NCBI GenBank assembly: GCA_963662155.1
Contig: OY759274.1
Coordinates: forward strand, 35,504,795 to 35,568,794
DNA from: Lamellibrachia columna
Lineage: Eukaryota > Annelida > Polychaeta > Sabellida > Siboglinidae
DNA length: 64,000 bases
Direction of reading: 5' to 3'
Of the stretch, positions 60,956 through 64,000 are shown one piece after another. The notes beneath the pieces are model-generated. The model was not told the DNA's origin. It did no database searches and saw only the letters and a list, made by a program, of their open reading frames with translations. Made by a program: the position numbers and the translations under genes. Every line of letters starts with the position of its first letter. Within the stretch, counting starts at the first letter, position 1.

Positions 60956-61505
60956 TTGAGTACGAGTACAGGTGATGGCTGAGTACGAGTACAGGTGATG
61001 GCTGAGTACGAGTACAGGTGATGGCTGAGTACGAGTACAGGTGATGGCTGAGTACGAGTATAGGTGATGGCTGAGTACGAGTACAGGTGATGGCTGAGTA
61101 CGAGTACAGGTGATGGCTGAGTACGAGTATAGGTGATGGCTGAGTACGAGTACAGGTGATGGCTGAGTACGAGTACAGGTGATGGCTGAGTACGAGTACA
61201 GGTGATGGCTGAGTACGAGTATAGGTGATGGCTGAGTACGAGTACAGATGATGGCTGAGTACGAGTACAGGTGATGGCTGAGTACGAGTACAAGTGATGG
61301 CTGAGTACGAGTACAGGTGATGGCTGAGTACGAGTACAGGTGATGGCTGAGTACGAGTATAGGTGATGGCTGAGTACGAGTACAGGTGATGGCTGAGTAC
61401 GAGTACAGGTGATGGCTGAGTACGAGTACAGATGATGGCTGAGTACGAGTACAGATGATGGCTGAGTACGAGTACAGGTGATGGCTGAGTACGAGTACAT
61501 TACTA
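60956..61505. repeat. 23-bp minisatellite, about 23 units
   Basis: Unit GAGTACGAGTACAGGTGATG plus GCT, with CAGATG, TATAGG and CAAGTG variants. A period of 23 gives frames with a 23-residue repeat (Ser-Tyr-Ser-Ala-Ile...), which are artefacts. Confidence 0.97.
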
Positions 61506-61588
61506 AAAGCTGAGTACGATCTCCTCCGGGTCTGGATGTGGATTTTTTTTCGGACGTATATTCGTGAGCTCAAAGTATATGTTAACTT

Positions 61589-61725
<137 letters not shown>

Positions 61726-61924
61726 CTGGTATGTTTAATTATATACAATTATTATATTACTGTCCATTGAATGTGGACATGTTGGTAACTGTAAAGATGT
61801 TATCGCTTAACTAATCACGTGATTTATAACGCTACTCAACGAGATTCAGCGCGAGAATATTTCTCAAAGCGGCCTATTCCCACCAAAAGTGAGCATAAAT
61901 CCTATATTTCTTATGTTATATTAT

Positions 61925-62350
61925 ATCGGGGGAAGAGCAGCGTTCTCTTGGCGTTCGTTTTGTCGACACAACTAACAAAGTACCTGCAATCCATGATGAG
62001 TACCTCGGGATTACCTCACTAGCACAGATGGATGCTGAAACCATTGGAAACACGTTGATCGCCCAGTGTATAAAGTTCAGACTAGATCTCACAAAGCTAC
62101 TTGGCCAAGGATACGATGGACGCTCAGCCATGGCTGGTACAGTTGGCGGAGTACAAGCAAAGATCAAGGTGAAGTATCCCAAAGCTGCTTTCGTCCACTG
62201 CGCAGCCCACAGACTTAATCTGGTGGTGAACGATCTCAATTCCGTTGCAGAGGTCCGCAATGCGATTGGTACAGTCAATACCATTATCAAGTCTTTTTCC
62301 GAGAGAGCCCCAAACACACAACAAGAACGTCGACGTCTTTTTCAGACCTA
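61925..62350 (+). mobile_element. hAT transposase fragment (DUF4371-like)
   Basis: Plus strand, one frame: ISGEEQRSLGVRFVDTTNK, EYLGITSLAQMDAETI, LLGQGYDGRSAMAGTVGGVQ, FVHCAAHRLNLVVNDLNSVA, EVRNAIGTVNTIIKSFSER. This is the middle of the RNase H-like core of hAT/ZMYM-type transposases, whose conserved GQGYDGASNM and HCAAHRLNL motifs are recognisable. It ends at RRRLFQT-stop, and both the N-terminal zinc finger and the C-terminal dimerisation region are missing. Confidence 0.88.
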
Positions 62351-62937
62351 GATAAGTTCGAGTATATCAGAAAAGACTAAAGATAAGAAGCAATACCATG
62401 TATTATTAATTTAAGAGGGACGCAGTGCTGTAATCCGACACCAGTAGGCCTACATACTTACCAGAATCAACTTTTCTTCAGAAAAAAGCTCCCGTTCAAA
62501 GAACGTTATCAATGTGACGTCACACAAAGCTCCTTCGCGAAAGGACGAAAACGCGGCGAATATAATTGATTTTTCTCGCACACGCGATACGTAGCATTAC
62601 GTACTACGTCATGAATGTAACCTGCACTGCCAGCCAATATTTTGGTTCAGCACTAATGCTTCAAATTGGTGCGAATTAATGGCTTCGTGTATTGTTATTG
62701 TGTGCGTAATATAATTATGCTCTCCCTTATTCAATTCTCTTCGCTCGTACTGGAGCATAAGTCGCCCACAAATCTTCTTCAGCCAGTAGGTTCATTCCAG
62801 AACTTCCCAGCCAGCTTACCTTCTTCTCCCCAGTGGTCGGCCTCTTCTCCTTTTTTCACGTGGTGTCCATTTCAAAACGACACGTGGAAAACTAATATTT
62901 ATAATATTTATAATATAATATGATAAGTGTAATTATG

Positions 62938-63226
62938 CAGCAGCGTATCCAGGGGGTCTTAGAGGTCTCAAGACCCACAGACCATGGAGGGGGTCTTAAG
63001 ACCCCCCCCCTGTGTCCGTGGCAAATATTACGACAAATGACAGCGTGTATAGGCCTACATCGGGACTAGTGTCAATGTAAAGACTGAAGTATTAAGCAGT
63101 CGGCTAATATTAACCATTATATAAGTAGAACGACACATGTGTCGGTCCCCCCCGGTTCCTAAGTAGAACGACATATGACTACGACTGACTGAGACCCCCT
63201 GCCAACAAGCCTAGATCCGCCCCTGT
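62938..63226. mobile_element. hAT-like MITE
   Basis: Left end CAGCAGCGTATCCAGGGGG and right end, inverted, CAGGGGCGGATCTAGGC are imperfect terminal repeats. The interior shares CATGGAGGGGGTCTTA, CCTGTGTCCGTGGCAAAT and GACTGACTGAGACC with 25150-25397. No clean 8-bp duplication is visible. Confidence 0.65.
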
Positions 63227-63800
63227 TAGTGAGTGCGTACGTGTGTGTATCATTCAATCAAGTAGAAGTCACAGTACAGATATATTGCCATTCAGTATTG
63301 CATATTCCATTCAATAACTTATATCAAATTCACAATTTTTTTTTATGTAACAATCCGGGAAATGTGGCCCCTTTGGTAACTAAAAATGTCAACACCTACA
63401 TTATTGTGCACAGTGTGTATAAGATTATTATTAGCATGCTCAGTGTGTATAAGATTATTATTAGCATGCTCAGTGTGTATAAGATTATTATTAGCATGCT
63501 CAGTGTGTATAAGATTATTATTAGCATGCTCAGTGTGTATAAGATTATTATTAGCATGCTCAGTGTGTATACGATTATTATTAGCATGCTCAGTGTGTAT
63601 AAGATTATTATTAGCATGATCAGTGTGTATAAGATTATTATTAGCATGCTCAGTGTGTATACAATTATTATTAGCATGCTCAGTGTGTGTAAGGTTATTA
63701 TTAGCATGCTCAGTGTGTATAATATTATTATTAGCATGCTCAGTGTGTATAAGATGTACAAATGCATATAATCCAATTAATGTATTAACAATAACAGGCT
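63227..63800. mobile_element. TIR element, GGGGAGAC family, copy C, inverted
   Basis: Inverted relative to copies A and B: TCATTCAATCAAGTAGAAGTC, TTGCCATTCAGTA, TTGGTAACTAAAAATG and, beyond the array, AATCCAATTAATG match the reverse complements of 25960-26215 and 57230-57420. No ends are present. The 30-bp array is embedded at the position where A and B read CTTATAC..ACACAG. Confidence 0.7.
63404..63755. repeat. 30-bp minisatellite, about 12 units
   Basis: CAGTGTGTATAAGATTATTA followed by TTAGCATGCT, nearly perfect. The unit is a multiple of three, so all frames show 10-residue repeats, but these are not genes. Confidence 0.97.
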
Positions 63801-63884
63801 CGTCCTATGGGTTTTGAAAAGGGGGGGGGGGTCGGGCATACACAATCAGACAGCTAGAGATTTATGGGATGATTTCTGACAAAT

Positions 63885-63960
63885 GTTGCGGTTAAAGCAA
63901 ATTCTCTCAAAAAAGGGGTTCGTTCGAACCGCCCGAACTTCCCCTAAGGACGGGCATGAT
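63885..63960. repeat. Dispersed repeat shared, inverted, with 24630-24700
   Basis: GGTTCGTTCGAACC and TTCCCCTAAGGACGGGCATG are the reverse complement of the copy near 24.6 kb. A poly-G run lies at 63820-63832. Confidence 0.65.
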
Positions 63961-64000
63961 ATGTGGGGCCCGTGATGCACGTTGTGTCCCAACCATTAAC

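Noticed and set aside
60823..61573. Two overlapping ~220-codon minus-strand proteins with 23-residue repeats
   Set aside because: A 23-bp minisatellite without internal stops gives this pattern automatically; part of the frame is LINE and TIR element sequence.

Overview
The window is animal nuclear DNA, not bacterial, viral or organellar. Coding sequence is split by introns with GT/AG sites. Most of the 64 kb is transposon remnants and simple repeats, including long TA, CA, ACGC and ACCG arrays. A C2H2 zinc-finger family, a GM2-activator homolog, LINE reverse transcriptases, pogo and hAT DNA transposons and a Gypsy integrase remnant suggest a marine invertebrate with a repeat-rich genome, perhaps a mollusc or another lophotrochozoan. 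The lineage is a guess from overall character; no species-diagnostic gene is present.

Layout. 1-14.7 kb: a tandem segmental duplication (1-6375 matches 8313-14667, offset about 8.3 kb). Each copy carries a minus-strand C2H2 zinc-finger gene, a Gypsy integrase scrap and a 20-bp minisatellite. The left gene is cut by the window edge; the right one is frameshifted after its 14th finger. 15.9-24.1 kb: a four-exon minus-strand gene for a secreted, lysosomal-type lipid-transfer protein of the GM2 ganglioside activator family, with a hAT-like element in intron 3 and a repeated E-box-type decamer at the promoter and in intron 3. 24.1-36 kb: decayed mobile elements (TIR element with a 22-bp minisatellite, two minus-strand LINE 3' ends, a broken pogo/jerky-type transposase with a PHD-like tail). 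36.6-37.1 kb: a large ACCG microsatellite. 37.7-39.4 kb: a minus-strand open frame for a 564-residue secreted protein I cannot assign to a family, the best intact gene besides the GM2-activator homolog. 42.3-43.9 kb: a plus-strand LINE reverse transcriptase. 46.9-49 kb: an approximately 1.9-kb 17-bp minisatellite inside an inverted-terminal-repeat element. 49.4-51.4 kb: a degenerate 1-kb tandem duplication. 53.6 kb: a tRNA-derived SINE. 55-64 kb: nested MITEs, TA arrays, a LINE interrupted by a TIR element, several minisatellites and a hAT transposase fragment.

Only three host loci are well supported: the duplicated zinc-finger gene, the GM2-activator homolog and the orphan secreted protein. 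I see no operon-like or pathway link between them. The recurring theme is tandem arrays that arise inside, or from the ends of, DNA transposons. I found no convincing new defence, signalling or metabolic system.
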